From contig CBDCZB010000004.1 in assembly GCA_965224415.1 (NCBI GenBank), positions 186,001 to 250,000 of the forward strand: a DNA stretch of 64,000 nt. Reading direction: 5' to 3'. The DNA is from DAOUJI01 sp965224415. Its GTDB lineage: Bacteria > Chloroflexota > Dehalococcoidia > Lucifugimonadales > JAGWBF01. Both the position numbers and the translations under genes were made by a program. The notes under the pieces were generated by a model. It did no database searches. It was not told where the DNA came from and saw only the letters and a list, made by a program, of their open reading frames with translations. Of the stretch, positions 16,321 through 25,033 are shown in pieces. The first letter of the stretch is position 1. Every line of letters begins with the position of its first letter.

Positions 16321-16345
16321 GCAGCGGGTCCCAGGAGCGGGCGGT

Positions 16346-17563
16346 TTAGACGCCGCTGACGCCGGAGCTTGCGGGGGTTGCCGCAGCCCTTTCCCTGGTA
16401 CGGCTGATGCCGAGGCGACGGGCCATGATGAGCCGTTGCACCTCCAGCGTCCCGCCGGGATGCGCTCCCGTCAGGCTGGAGCGCTGGTAGACTTCCGGCG
16501 CTCCCTGGAAGGGGGCTCTGGGTTCCCGGACGCCTAGAACTGAGTACATGCCCAATATGTCTCGCGCCCGGTCGGCGTTGCGCAGGGCGAAGGTCTTTTT
16601 CTGGTGGTCGGACTGAGACCCCTCGTAGCTCATCTCATGCCGCGACTGGTACATGGAATAGTTCCTGCCCTGGAACAGCCGGTTGACCTGGGAGTCGATG
16701 TAAGCGTCCATCGCCAGCTGTTGCAGGACCTGGTCGTCGCCCAGCATGTGGCCGTTCCGCTTGGTGTTCCAGGTGTAGTCCAGCAGGTTCTCCAGGGCCT
16801 CGTCCCGTTGATAGGCGGCGCCCCGGCCACCGTGTTCCAGCTCCAGGGTGGTCTGGGTAACCTTCCAGCCGTCGTTTACTCCGCCTATGAGGTGGTCTCC
16901 GGGAACCCGGACTCCGTCCATGAAGACGAATATCTGGTCATTGCCCGTGAGGAGGTTCAGCCTCTGCAACTCCAGGCCCGGTGTTGGATAGGGGACCATG
17001 AAGAATCCCAGGTTTTGGTGGCGGGGAGCGTCGGGGTCGGTGATTATAGGCCCGAAGAGCCAATCAGGGTCGCCCATGCCGCTTACAAACGTCTTCTGTC
17101 CGGTTATGACCCAGTCGTCTCCGTCCCGCACAGCCCTGCTCTGTAGGGAGGCCAAGTCCGAGCCAGCGTTGGGCTCGGTGAAGTTCTGGAACGCGATGGT
17201 CTCACCCTTGATGAGGGGCGTGAGGAACTTCTGCTTCTGGTCCTCGGTGCCCCAAACGAGGAGCATGGGGAACACGTACTGGTTGGTGAAGGCGCGGGGA
17301 ACTCTGGCCAGGGCGAACTCTTCCAGGATGATTGTCTCGTGCTCGCCGCTGAGTGCGCCGCCTCCATACTCAGTGGGATAGGTGGGGTAGCGCCACTCGG
17401 CCATCTTCTTGTTCATGTCCCGCCAGAACCGGTAGAACTCTTCAGAGATGTCCAACCGGTCCACCGGGTCGCGCATGTCCTCGGGGATGTTCGCCTCAAG
17501 CCAGGCGCGCACCTCTGTGCGAAAGGCTTCCTGCTCCGGGGTGTACCTGTACTTGAAGTCCAT
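16346..17563 (-). CDS. Acyl-CoA dehydrogenase
   Basis: A 405-residue, complete acyl-CoA dehydrogenase: YPTEYGGGALSGEHETIILE in the N-terminal domain, FQNFTEPNAGSDLASLQSRA and DWVITGQKTFVSG in the FAD/substrate middle domain, and LEHGGRGAAYQRDEALENL plus HPGGTLEVQRLIMARRLG in the C-terminal domain. The TEPxAGSD block is the canonical FAD contact. It is the first gene of the minus-strand dehydrogenase operon and is followed after 25 bases by the divergent paralogue. A near-consensus promoter lies just upstream (17600-17629). The chain-length preference is not readable. Confidence 0.92.
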   Translation of the reverse strand: MDFKYRYTPEQEAFRTEVRAWLEANIPEDMRDPVDRLDISEEFYRFWRDMNKKMAEWRYPTYPTEYGGGALSGEHETIILEEFALARVPRAFTNQYVFPMLLVWGTEDQKQKFLTPLIKGETIAFQNFTEPNAGSDLASLQSRAVRDGDDWVITGQKTFVSGMGDPDWLFGPIITDPDAPRHQNLGFFMVPYPTPGLELQRLNLLTGNDQIFVFMDGVRVPGDHLIGGVNDGWKVTQTTLELEHGGRGAAYQRDEALENLLDYTWNTKRNGHMLGDDQVLQQLAMDAYIDSQVNRLFQGRNYSMYQSRHEMSYEGSQSDHQKKTFALRNADRARDILGMYSVLGVREPRAPFQGAPEVYQRSSLTGAHPGGTLEVQRLIMARRLGISRTRERAAATPASSGVSGV

Positions 17564-17599
17564 GCGGCGCCTCCGTCAGAGTTGGGGGCTGGTGGGCCG

Positions 17600-17629
17600 A
17601 TTATAGGCAACGCCGCGTCTGAGTGTCAA
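17600..17629 (-). promoter_or_regulatory. Strong sigma-70 promoter for the acyl-CoA dehydrogenase operon
   Basis: On the minus strand TTGACA (17624-17629), 18 bases, TATAAT (17600-17605): both hexamers are perfect. It stands about 37 bases upstream of ATG 17563 and is back-to-back with the promoter at 17641-17669. Confidence 0.7.
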
Positions 17630-17640
17630 CGCAAGTCAGC

Positions 17641-17669
17641 TTGACAGCCCATGGGCCTGTGGGTACTAT
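17641..17669 (+). promoter_or_regulatory. Sigma-70 promoter for the SMP-30-like gene
   Basis: TTGACA (17641-17646), 17 bases, TACTAT (17664-17669), followed by GGAGGTGA just ahead of ATG 17706. Confidence 0.65.
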
Positions 17670-17705
17670 CCCACCGTACCCCACCCCGACCTCCGGAGGT
17701 GATTT

Positions 17706-18617
17706 ATGCCCGTCGAACAACATGCCCCTGAGCTTGAACGTTTAGTGGACCTCAACGTGGAGATTGAAGAGCTGGGTGACGGCTTTGGAAATGCTGAAGG
17801 CGACCCTGCCGAAGGCCCTGTATGGTGGAAAGAGGGGAGCTATCTGCTCTTCTCTGACATATTCAACAACAGGCGCATGAAATGGAAGGAAGGGGAAGGC
17901 TTCTCCGTTGCCCTGGACGGCAGCAACCAGCACAACGGCCTTACCCGCGACCGTCAAGGCAGGCTGCTGGCGTGCGAACACTTGACCCGCAGGGTCACCC
18001 GGACCGAATCCGACGGCTCCATCACCGTCATAGCCAACAGCTTCAAGGGACGCCAGCTGAACCGGCCCAACGACATAATCGTGGACTCCCAGGGAAACAT
18101 ATATTTCACCGACCCGTGGACTCACCGCAGGCCTCAGGACCAGTGGGACCTCGACTTCTCCGGGGTTTACCGCCTGACTCCCGACCTGGCCACGCTGACC
18201 CTGTTGGTGGACGACTTCGTGCTGCCCAACGGTCTGGCCTTGTCGCCGGACGAGAGCATTCTTTACGTCAACGACTCGCGCCGCGGCCACATCCGCTCCT
18301 TCGAGGTAAACCCTTGGGGAAATCTGGCCAAGCACACCGACAGCATCATCGCCGATCTGACCGGAGAACGCCCCGGAGTCCCCGATGGTATGAAGGTGGA
18401 CGTGGAGGGGAACATATACTGCGGCGGCTCCGGTGGAATCCACGTGCTGGACCCCACTGGGAAGAGCCTCGGCATAGTCGCCCACGGCCAAACTGCCACC
18501 ACCAACCTCTGCTTCGGCGGCGACGACTGGCAGACCGTCTTCTTCACCAGCCGTACCACCGTGGGCAGGTTCAGGGTGAAGGCGCCCGGCGTACCCGTTC
18601 CCTCCGACAGAGGATAG
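17706..18617 (+). CDS. SMP-30/gluconolactonase/LRE family beta-propeller hydrolase
   Basis: A 303-residue six-bladed propeller of the SGL family. The metal ligands are recognisable: Glu in GDPAEGPVWW near residue 38, Asn in LNRPNDIIVDSQGNIYFTDP (about 119-138), Asn in LPNGLALSPDESILYVNDS, and Asp in PDGMKVDVEGNIYCGG. The family opens lactones of sugars or hydrolyses related esters with a divalent metal ion. No signal peptide is evident, so a cytosolic location is likely. The 3' end is followed after 18 bases by a CCCTCACCC-type repeat that may end its transcript. Confidence 0.88.
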   Translation: MPVEQHAPELERLVDLNVEIEELGDGFGNAEGDPAEGPVWWKEGSYLLFSDIFNNRRMKWKEGEGFSVALDGSNQHNGLTRDRQGRLLACEHLTRRVTRTESDGSITVIANSFKGRQLNRPNDIIVDSQGNIYFTDPWTHRRPQDQWDLDFSGVYRLTPDLATLTLLVDDFVLPNGLALSPDESILYVNDSRRGHIRSFEVNPWGNLAKHTDSIIADLTGERPGVPDGMKVDVEGNIYCGGSGGIHVLDPTGKSLGIVAHGQTATTNLCFGGDDWQTVFFTSRTTVGRFRVKAPGVPVPSDRG

Positions 18618-18635
18618 TCGGTTAAGGCAATAGTT

Positions 18636-18675
18636 ACCCTCACCCCCAACCCTCTCCCGTCAAGGGCGAGGGGGA
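18636..18675. repeat. CCCTCACCC-family hairpin repeat
   Basis: A copy of the repeat seen at 15186-15222, including AACCCTCTCCCGTCAAGGGC followed by GAGGGGGA. The arms CCTCTCCC and GGGCGAGG form a hairpin just past the SMP-30-like gene, which makes a transcription-ending role plausible. Confidence 0.7.
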
Positions 18676-18752
18676 GTCTGTCCCTTTTCTGCCGGCGAAA
18701 CGAAGTTGGGAGTGGGCCATGCATTTTGAATTCATGAGATAGGAGGTGGCAC

Positions 18753-19784
18753 ATGGCTATTTTCGGAACGGGCGCGTTCAGGTATGAAGTCGTAGACCCC
18801 TTCTTAAAACGTCCCAGGAGGGCCGCGTTCATCGACGGCCCCGATGTAGCAGTGGACGCCGACGACAACGTCTACCTGCTCACCAGGAGCGCCTATGCCG
18901 TCGTGATGATATTCGACAAAGACGGCAACTTCCTCGACTCGTGGGGCCGGATGGGCGACGACTTCACCGCTCCCCACGGCATCACCATAGGTCCCGACGG
19001 CAAGGTGTACACCAGCGACAACGGCAACCACACAATGAAGATATGGACCAAGGAAGGGCGTCTTCTTCTTAACCTGGGCTCCACCAACCAGAACGCGCCA
19101 GTCCAAAGCAACATACCCTTCAACATGCCTACACACCTGTCGGTCGCCTCCAACGGAGACCTGTTCGGCTCCGACGGCTACAGGAACTCGGCGGTCCACT
19201 GCTTTGACCCCGAGGGCAAGCTGAAATACTCCTTTGGCAGCCACGGCACCGGCGAGGGCCAGTTCAACTGCATTCACAGCCTCTACATCGACCGGGAAGA
19301 CAACGACAAGATATATGTGGCAGACCGGTACAACTGCTGCGTCCAAATCTTCACCAGCGAAGGCGAGTTCATAGACCGCTGGACCGGGCTGCACATGCCC
19401 AACCACGTGCGCAAGGGGCCCGACGGCAACTTCTACGTGGCAGAACTGCGGCACAGGATCAGCATCGTGAGTCCCAAGGGAGAAATGCTGTGCCACTGGG
19501 GTGACGACGCTCCCGCCGAGGAGAAGGGAAGGCTGGCTGGCTATGGGGTTGACTCCCTGGGGTTGCCGGACTCTCCATCCTGGGACAAGACCATCCTGGC
19601 TGACGGTTTCGCCATGGCCGACGGAGTGGTCAAGGTGGACCCGGGCGCAGGCATGTTCAACGCTCCCCACGGGATTGCCGTGGACTCCGAAGAAAGCATC
19701 TACGTAGCCGAGGTCTCGGAGGCGGTGATGAGCCTGGACAAGGGCCAGCGGACGTTCCAGAAGTTCAGAAAAGTTAGAAGCTAA
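18753..19784 (+). CDS. NHL-repeat beta-propeller protein
   Basis: A 343-residue protein made of NHL-type blades: DGPDVAVDADDNVYLLTRSA, WGRMGDDFTAPHGITIGPDG, INCIHSLYI-like and FNAPHGIAVDSEESIYVAEV near the C terminus. Such propellers occur in peptidylglycine alpha-hydroxyglycine lyase-like proteins and as binding scaffolds; no catalytic site can be assigned. No signal peptide is visible. The start is ATG 18753, with AGGAGGTGG eight bases upstream. It lies 135 bases after the SMP-30-like gene, separated by a repeat, and is followed by a strong hairpin. Confidence 0.82.
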   Translation: MAIFGTGAFRYEVVDPFLKRPRRAAFIDGPDVAVDADDNVYLLTRSAYAVVMIFDKDGNFLDSWGRMGDDFTAPHGITIGPDGKVYTSDNGNHTMKIWTKEGRLLLNLGSTNQNAPVQSNIPFNMPTHLSVASNGDLFGSDGYRNSAVHCFDPEGKLKYSFGSHGTGEGQFNCIHSLYIDREDNDKIYVADRYNCCVQIFTSEGEFIDRWTGLHMPNHVRKGPDGNFYVAELRHRISIVSPKGEMLCHWGDDAPAEEKGRLAGYGVDSLGLPDSPSWDKTILADGFAMADGVVKVDPGAGMFNAPHGIAVDSEESIYVAEVSEAVMSLDKGQRTFQKFRKVRS

Positions 19785-19817
19785 AGCGTTTCCCTGGCAG
19801 GGTACACATAGGCAAAA

Positions 19818-19850
19818 CTAGGAGGGCTGGCCATTGGCCAGCCCTCCTAG
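19818..19850 (+). terminator. Perfect 15-bp hairpin after the NHL gene
   Basis: The arms CTAGGAGGGCTGGCC (19818-19832) and GGCCAGCCCTCCTAG (19836-19850) are exact inverse complements around a three-base loop. There is no U run, so termination might be Rho-assisted or the structure may protect the 3' end. Confidence 0.6.
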
Positions 19851-20101
19851 TCGCATCCGTATAGGCACAGCTATTGACAGGATTTGGAAAGCAATGCTAA
19901 ATAGGGGCAGCCCAATTCCAGGCTGGCCGGATTGCGCGATTCCGTAGGAAGCAGGTTTCGGCCAGCTTGATTTCTGTTTACAGGCAAGAACAAGGAGCCG
20001 TCGTCCAGCAACAAAGTCCAGCTGGATGGACCGGGCCAGTCAAGCCAGGGCTGGGTACGTTGGGGTCGGATGAACAGTCACTCGTCCCGTAGGTAGATTC
20101 C
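19851..20101 (+). promoter_or_regulatory. Promoter and about 190-base leader of the second permease operon
   Basis: TTGACA (19874-19879), 18 bases, TAAATA (19898-19903) form a plausible promoter. The remaining roughly 190 bases up to ATG 20102 contain no open frame that I trust and no riboswitch that I recognise. Together with the hairpin, the gap 19785-20101 holds nothing else. Confidence 0.5.
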
Positions 20102-21064
20102 ATGCAGCAATACTTAACAAAACGGCTCCTGCTCTTCATCCCCACCATAATTCTGGTTTCCCTTATCGCCTTCCTCATGCTGCGTATCGTGCCCGGAGAC
20201 CCCGCAGTCGCTAGGTTAGTCGGACCCTTTGGAGATGCCCAGTACACCAAGGTAGAGCTAAAGGAACTTCAGCAGAAGCTTGGGACCGATCGCAACATTG
20301 TCGTGCAGTACAGCGACTGGGTTTTTAGCATGTTCAAAGGCGACCTCGGCGACTCGCTGTTTGATGACCGACCGGTTACGGAGAGCATGAAGCGGCGCCT
20401 TCCCGTGAGCGCTGAGCTGGCCATAGGAGCCATTATATTCAGCACTATTCTTGCCATACCGCTGGGAGTCATTTCAGCTGTGCGCCAGAATACTTGGGCC
20501 GATTACTTAGGAAGATTGGTCGCCATAACCGGCGTCACCATTCCCTTGTTCGTTTTCGCGATTCTGCTTCTATTCGTATTAGTCAAAGGCTTTGGTTACG
20601 CTCCTCTGGCTCTGCGTTACGAGCAGTTATGGGAGGCTCCTTGGACCAACATCAAGCAGATGTTCTTTCCTGTCGTGGCCCTCTCGTTCACCCGCATCGG
20701 GTACATGGCGCGGATCACCCGGTCGGGAATGTTGGAGGTGCTGAGGGAAGATTACGTAAGAACGGCCAGGGCCAAAGGATTGTTGGAGCAGGCTGTAGTA
20801 TATCGCCACGCATTGAGGAACGCCTTGCTTCCGGTGCTGACCCTGGCGGCCTTCCAGTTCGCAGTGCTGCTGGCTGGCACGGTAATAGTGGAGCAGATAT
20901 TTCAGCTTCCGGGAGTCGGGCGGTTGCTTATCGAAGCCATCTTCAGCCGTGACTACACCATGGTGCAGGGCATTGTGATGACCATGGTGGGCGCGATACT
21001 GGTCATCAACCTTATTGTGGACATGCTCTACGGAGTATTGGACCCCAGGATACGGTATCAATAG
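20102..21064 (+). CDS. ABC importer permease, DppB/OppB type (second system)
   Basis: A 320-residue inner-membrane permease, clearly paralogous to the one at 3046-4017 (same VLREDYVRTARAKGLLE EAA loop and DPRIRYQ end). The N terminus KRLLLFIPTIILVSLIAFLM is the first TM helix, followed by RIVPGDPAV, the family's periplasmic start. It forms the channel with the next gene. The likely binding protein is encoded on the opposite strand at 22615-24942, converging on these genes, so the system is split into two transcripts. No ATPase gene is seen. Confidence 0.92.
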   Translation: MQQYLTKRLLLFIPTIILVSLIAFLMLRIVPGDPAVARLVGPFGDAQYTKVELKELQQKLGTDRNIVVQYSDWVFSMFKGDLGDSLFDDRPVTESMKRRLPVSAELAIGAIIFSTILAIPLGVISAVRQNTWADYLGRLVAITGVTIPLFVFAILLLFVLVKGFGYAPLALRYEQLWEAPWTNIKQMFFPVVALSFTRIGYMARITRSGMLEVLREDYVRTARAKGLLEQAVVYRHALRNALLPVLTLAAFQFAVLLAGTVIVEQIFQLPGVGRLLIEAIFSRDYTMVQGIVMTMVGAILVINLIVDMLYGVLDPRIRYQ

Positions 21065-21101
21065 TCATGCTCTACCAACATAGTCGACGAGAGAGTGCGA
21101 A

Positions 21102-22040
21102 TTGCAAGTAGGTTCTCAGTCAGAGGCTTCCACCCTGAAGCTAAGTGCGACGAGCAGGTTTGTCGGAGCTGCTCGCTCACTGAGGCTGTTTGCAGTGAAA
21201 CAACCGCTGGGAGCGGTCAGCGTCGTCATCATACTATTTCTGGTCATCATAGCCTTGTTTGCCCCGCTGCTGGAACCCGCCGATCCTTATAAGGTCAACG
21301 TATATGATTTTACCCCCGAGAAAGAATATGGCAGGTTCGCAGGAATCGGGGAGGGCGGTTATACGCTGGGAGCGGACAAGTTCGGCCGGGACATTCTCAG
21401 CCGACTGATTCGAGGCTCCCGAATATCACTGTACGTAAGCATGGTGTCGACCTTAGTCGGCGTGACCGTCGGCGCCACGTTGGGCATCATCAGCGCCACC
21501 CGCAGCGGGCCTACGGACATGGCAATACAACGAGTTGTCGACGCCCTTATGGCCTTTCCAAACCTGATCCTCGCTCTGGCCATCAGGGCCACCATGGGAG
21601 CTTCCCTCGAGAATGTAATCATCGCCATTACCATCACCATCATTCCGCCGACGGTCAGGGCCGTGCGGTCTCAAACTCTGTCCATCGTCAACATGGACTA
21701 CGTCACAGGAGCCAGGGCTGTTGGAGCGGGTTACTGGCGTATCGTGTTAAGGCACATATTCCCCAACGCTCTCGCTCTGATTCTTATTCTCTTCTCCATT
21801 ACTCTGGGGGCGGCCATAATAGTTGAGAGTTCGCTGAGCTTCCTGGGTCTGGGCGGTCCGCCGGACGAACCCTCTTGGGGAGGTCTTATGGGTGGATCGG
21901 AGACCTATTACTTCCTTCAACAACAGCCTATTCTGATCATCGGCCCCGCCATTGCCATCGGCCTGGTGGTGTTCGCGTTCAACATGCTGGGTGATGCGCT
22001 GCGAGACATCTGGGACCCGCGGATGAGAGGCAGCCGCTAG
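21102..22040 (+). CDS. ABC importer permease, DppC/OppC type (second system)
   Basis: A 312-residue permease with the DppC hallmark sequence LGADKFGRDILSRLIRGSRI, six predicted TM helices, an EAA loop SIVNMDYVTGARAVGAG and the C-terminal DPRMRGSR. The earliest start in frame is TTG 21102; there is no ATG near the expected position, so the exact N terminus is uncertain. It follows the DppB-type gene after 37 bases. Confidence 0.88.
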   Translation: MQVGSQSEASTLKLSATSRFVGAARSLRLFAVKQPLGAVSVVIILFLVIIALFAPLLEPADPYKVNVYDFTPEKEYGRFAGIGEGGYTLGADKFGRDILSRLIRGSRISLYVSMVSTLVGVTVGATLGIISATRSGPTDMAIQRVVDALMAFPNLILALAIRATMGASLENVIIAITITIIPPTVRAVRSQTLSIVNMDYVTGARAVGAGYWRIVLRHIFPNALALILILFSITLGAAIIVESSLSFLGLGGPPDEPSWGGLMGGSETYYFLQQQPILIIGPAIAIGLVVFAFNMLGDALRDIWDPRMRGSR

Positions 22041-22062
22041 TCGGGCCGCTTTCCCCACCAAC

Positions 22063-22090
22063 GTCGTTCCGGCGGAGGCCGGAATCCAGG
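22063..22090. repeat. REP-like dispersed repeat
   Basis: GTCGTTCCGGCGGAGGCCGG followed by AATCCAGG; nearly the same as 15096-15132 and related to the inverted pair at 37401-37466. Confidence 0.6.
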
Positions 22091-22207
22091 AACCCGCCCT
22101 CCCACCCCGTTCGTGCCCAGATTGTCGAGGCATGGAGCCTGGGCGACCAACCGGTGGCCCGGACGACAGTCCCGGGGCATTTCCCGTCTTCCAGAACACC
22201 ACCACAC

Positions 22208-22371
22208 TGTCATTGTGAACGCCGCGCTGTGCGGCGTGAAGAATCTAAGATGGTTGCTCACAAAGGCTCCCCCGTAGAGAAGTGCAACGTCGATGAAGTG
22301 AGGGTCCAAGGTTGGGGCGGGGCCGAGTCTGTGGAAACGTCCTTAGATTCTTCGCTGTGCTCAGAATGACA
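22208..22371. repeat. 164-bp MITE-like element with imperfect terminal inverted repeats
   Basis: The left end (TGTCATTGTGAAC then GAAGAATCTAAG) and the right end (CTTAGATTCTTC then CAGAATGACA) are imperfect inverted copies. The interior has no open frame. This resembles a non-autonomous mobile element or a large BIME; no transposase is in the window. Confidence 0.6.
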
Positions 22372-22555
22372 CGACTCGGGGCGGCGTGCTCAAGTAACTG
22401 CTGTTGGGTGGGGCATGGGGGCGACCAGCCAGTCGCCCCTGCGGGGCGGTGGTGTGGGCCAGGGGCTTGGCAGCCCCTGCGGGACACAATGGCCCGATGG
22501 TTCCCGTTGGCGGCCCCTTACGCGGCACCCGCAAGGAACTGCGAGTCCCATAAGC

Positions 22556-22599
22556 AGAGGCCCGGGGCATGAATCCCCGGGCCTCTTTGTTATCGTTTT
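22556..22599 (+). terminator. Strong intrinsic terminator between convergent genes
   Basis: AGAGGCCCGGGG (22556-22567) pairs perfectly with CCCCGGGCCTCT (22575-22586) around a 7-base loop, followed by TTGTTATCGTTTT on the plus strand. It could serve both the permease operon and the opposing binding-protein gene. Confidence 0.75.
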
Positions 22600-22614
22600 A
22601 CAGGAGGGTGGCCT

Positions 22615-24942
22615 CTAGTTGGCTATGCCCTGCCCGTCGTAGAGCCAGAGCTGCTCCATCTTGGTTTCGACGTATCCGCTCTGGGTCGGCATTTGCCCGG
22701 CCAGCCGGTCAGCGTTGAACATCTGGAAGTAGGTGCTGGTGAACAGATGTATCCAGTGGCTGTCCTTGGTCATCGTGATGTCCTCAATCATCGCCACGAT
22801 CTCACGCCGTTTCGCGATGTCCGTTTGCTGGCTCTGCTCGAGGATCAGGTCTTGTATGCTCTTTCCGTTGGGAAGATTGTAGGTCCACTTATTGGTGGCG
22901 TTGTTTATGGACTGGAACCCGAAGAACCAGTTGAGGTAGGTGTCGGGGGTGATGACACCAGCCCCGGAGCCCTGTTGGATGATATCGAAGTCTCCGTCTC
23001 CGATCATCTGGTTCTTCGTCAGGAAGTCCACTTCCTCGACCAGCAGGTCCACTCCCAGGAATCGCTTGAGCTGGTCCTTCAAGACCGGGGCGGTGTCAAG
23101 GTCGGACCGGCCCGCGCCGGTCGCTGCCACTACCATCTTGACCTGGAAGCCCTCTTCATAGCCTGCTTCTCTCATCAACGCCCGGGCAGCTGCCACGTCG
23201 TCACCCTTGGGTTGCCGGTATCCAGGCAGCTTGTCAACCTCGTCCGACGATATGCACAGGGGGTGCCCCTCGGCGCCGCAGGGTGAACCGCGAACACCCA
23301 AGCCGCCCCAGGTCAACTCGTTGAACTCCTGCCGGTCCATGGCCAGGAATAGAGCTCTTCGCACCCTGACGTCGTCGAAGGGAGTCTTAGTGGTGTTTAC
23401 CAGCAGACCTCTAGGACAACAGGGGGTCAGATAGCCTATGAACTTACCACCGGAGCGGTCGAACAGAGCTTGCGCCTGGGCGGGGGTCATGCCGCCATTC
23501 GTCCGAGTGGATGTGCCGTATACTTGCTCGGCCTCCCACGCGGCCTCGGCTGCCGCAACGCCCGCAATCCTGTAGTAGGTGTGGCCGTCGGCGTATGGCA
23601 GGTCACGTCCCTCGGGATCTTTCTTCCAATAGTTGGGGTTCCTCTCGTAGGTCCAAGTGTCCCTGGCAGTAGGTGTGAGCGGAGTGTATGGACCTGAACC
23701 GACCAGGTTTTCCGCTCCTGCATCCCACAAAAACTGGTCGTCCCCGGCCGCAGTCTTGGCGTCAAGGTCCTCATAAACGTGCTTGGGCAGGATGGATATG
23801 ATGTCGTCAGCCATGTAGTTGATGACGTCCGCCCAGGGGTGGAGCAGGTGCAGCCTCACCGTCTTGGTGTCGACCACTTCTCCAAAATCATAGTGGGGAC
23901 TCACAAAGAGGCCAGCCTCTCCCTGTTTTCCAGGGTGGTTCTCTGTCCTTCCAAGCATTCGCTCGAAGCTGTAGACCACGTCCGCGGCGGTCACGTCACT
24001 GCCGTCTTGGAACTTGGCGTGGTCCTTAATCTTGAACTCCCATACCTGGCCCGCGTCGTCCACCTGCGACCAGCTTTCGGCCAGGTCGCCCCAGATGTCG
24101 AACCGGTCAAAGGTGAAGGGGTTGAACTGCAAAAGGGCGTTAGTTACCGGGCTGTATATGCTTGAGATGTACCGGAACTCCTCGTGGGGGTCCCAGTTTC
24201 TAAGCTGGGCCCAGTACTGAATGGGGACTACCCCTCCGTATACCGGCTCCCCGAAGCTCCTTATAGCAGGGCCAGTGACTCCGTAACCTATAGCGGTCTC
24301 TTGGAGGGCCCTGCGGACCACCTGGCCAGTGGGCTGCGTTGGCGTGGGGACAGGGGTGGCGGCAGGCATGGCTTGCATTACGGCCTTCTCAATGGCGGCC
24401 GCCAGCTGTTCCTCAGTCACTCCCGGCTGGTCCGCCAGGGCGTTCGCTATGGCGGCCGCAACCTCCTCTTGTGTGACTCCCGGTTGTTGCGCCAGGCCTG
24501 ATGCTATGGCTGCAACTACTTGTTCTTGTGTCACTCCAGGCTGTTGCGCCATGGCTGACTGGATGGCTGAAGCCACATCCTGCGCCGTAACTCCAGGCTG
24601 TTGTGCCAAGGCCGACGCAATGGCTGACGCGACTTCCGCCTGGGTCACTCCTGGTTGTTCCGACAGCGCTCTCTGGATGGCTGAAGCCATATCCTGCGCC
24701 GTAACGCCAGGCTGTTGTGCCATAGCGCTTGATACAGCCTTCGCCATATCTTCGGCGGACACCCCTGCGGGTTGACTCTGCAGGACTTGTTGGATCATCC
24801 CCGCCATATCTATAGGAGTCGGGGTTGGGGCAGGAGTCGGCGTCGCTTGGACGCCGCCGCCGCAGCCTGCAACTCCCATAATCATGAGGAGACAGACCGC
24901 TGCCATTCCTAAGAACCAGTGTCGTGTGATTCTTGCCATCAT
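22615..24942 (-). CDS. Lipoprotein substrate-binding protein with seven tandem repeats (SBP family 5)
   Basis: A 775-residue lipoprotein: signal peptide with the lipobox GVAGC (Cys27), a Thr/Pro linker (33-43), seven about 19-residue repeats (57-190) of the form QPGVTAQDMASAIQRAL, a second short Pro/Thr linker, and then an SBP_bac_5 domain (about 225-770) with FKIKDHAKFQDGSDVTAADV and NLVGSGPYTPL. It is the presumed receptor for the permeases at 20102-22040, which converge on it. The Ala-rich repeats are probably a helical spacer or interaction module that raises the binding domain above the membrane. The ATG has GGGAGGGAAGG upstream, and a strong promoter lies at 25070-25099. Confidence 0.9.
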   Translation of the reverse strand: MMARITRHWFLGMAAVCLLMIMGVAGCGGGVQATPTPAPTPTPIDMAGMIQQVLQSQPAGVSAEDMAKAVSSAMAQQPGVTAQDMASAIQRALSEQPGVTQAEVASAIASALAQQPGVTAQDVASAIQSAMAQQPGVTQEQVVAAIASGLAQQPGVTQEEVAAAIANALADQPGVTEEQLAAAIEKAVMQAMPAATPVPTPTQPTGQVVRRALQETAIGYGVTGPAIRSFGEPVYGGVVPIQYWAQLRNWDPHEEFRYISSIYSPVTNALLQFNPFTFDRFDIWGDLAESWSQVDDAGQVWEFKIKDHAKFQDGSDVTAADVVYSFERMLGRTENHPGKQGEAGLFVSPHYDFGEVVDTKTVRLHLLHPWADVINYMADDIISILPKHVYEDLDAKTAAGDDQFLWDAGAENLVGSGPYTPLTPTARDTWTYERNPNYWKKDPEGRDLPYADGHTYYRIAGVAAAEAAWEAEQVYGTSTRTNGGMTPAQAQALFDRSGGKFIGYLTPCCPRGLLVNTTKTPFDDVRVRRALFLAMDRQEFNELTWGGLGVRGSPCGAEGHPLCISSDEVDKLPGYRQPKGDDVAAARALMREAGYEEGFQVKMVVAATGAGRSDLDTAPVLKDQLKRFLGVDLLVEEVDFLTKNQMIGDGDFDIIQQGSGAGVITPDTYLNWFFGFQSINNATNKWTYNLPNGKSIQDLILEQSQQTDIAKRREIVAMIEDITMTKDSHWIHLFTSTYFQMFNADRLAGQMPTQSGYVETKMEQLWLYDGQGIAN
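24373..24774 (-). repeat. Seven in-frame 19-residue repeats
   Basis: Residues 57-190 consist of seven units beginning Gln-Pro-Gly-Val-Thr (the first has Pro-Ala-Gly) and ending in an Ala-rich helix. At DNA level neighbouring units share long identical words, such as the one coding for QPGVTAQD, which implies recent expansion by slippage or recombination. Confidence 0.85.
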
Positions 24943-25033
24943 CCTTCCCTCCCTGGACGAAAAGTCCTGATTATTAGGATGCCGGGTCCCAATTCCCTGA
25001 GAGTTAGCCGGAATTGCCGGAAACCAAAAGGCG

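Larger units (their letters stand above)
22041..22614. other. Intergenic region packed with repeats between convergent genes
   Basis: No credible gene is present in this 574-base gap. It contains a REP-like copy (22063-22090), a MITE-like element with terminal inverted repeats (22208-22371), hairpins with arms GGGGCGAC/GTCGCCCC (22418-22439) and AGGGGCT/AGCCCCT (22461-22478), and a strong terminator (22556-22599). Confidence 0.7.

Noticed and set aside
19851..20101. A truncated binding-protein gene in front of the permeases
   Set aside because: No frame shows SBP or lipobox features; the likely binding protein is on the other strand at 22615-24942.
24373..24774. Tandem repeats as a CRISPR-like array
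   Set aside because: The units are in frame, code for an Ala-rich helical repeat inside a lipoprotein and have no spacers.
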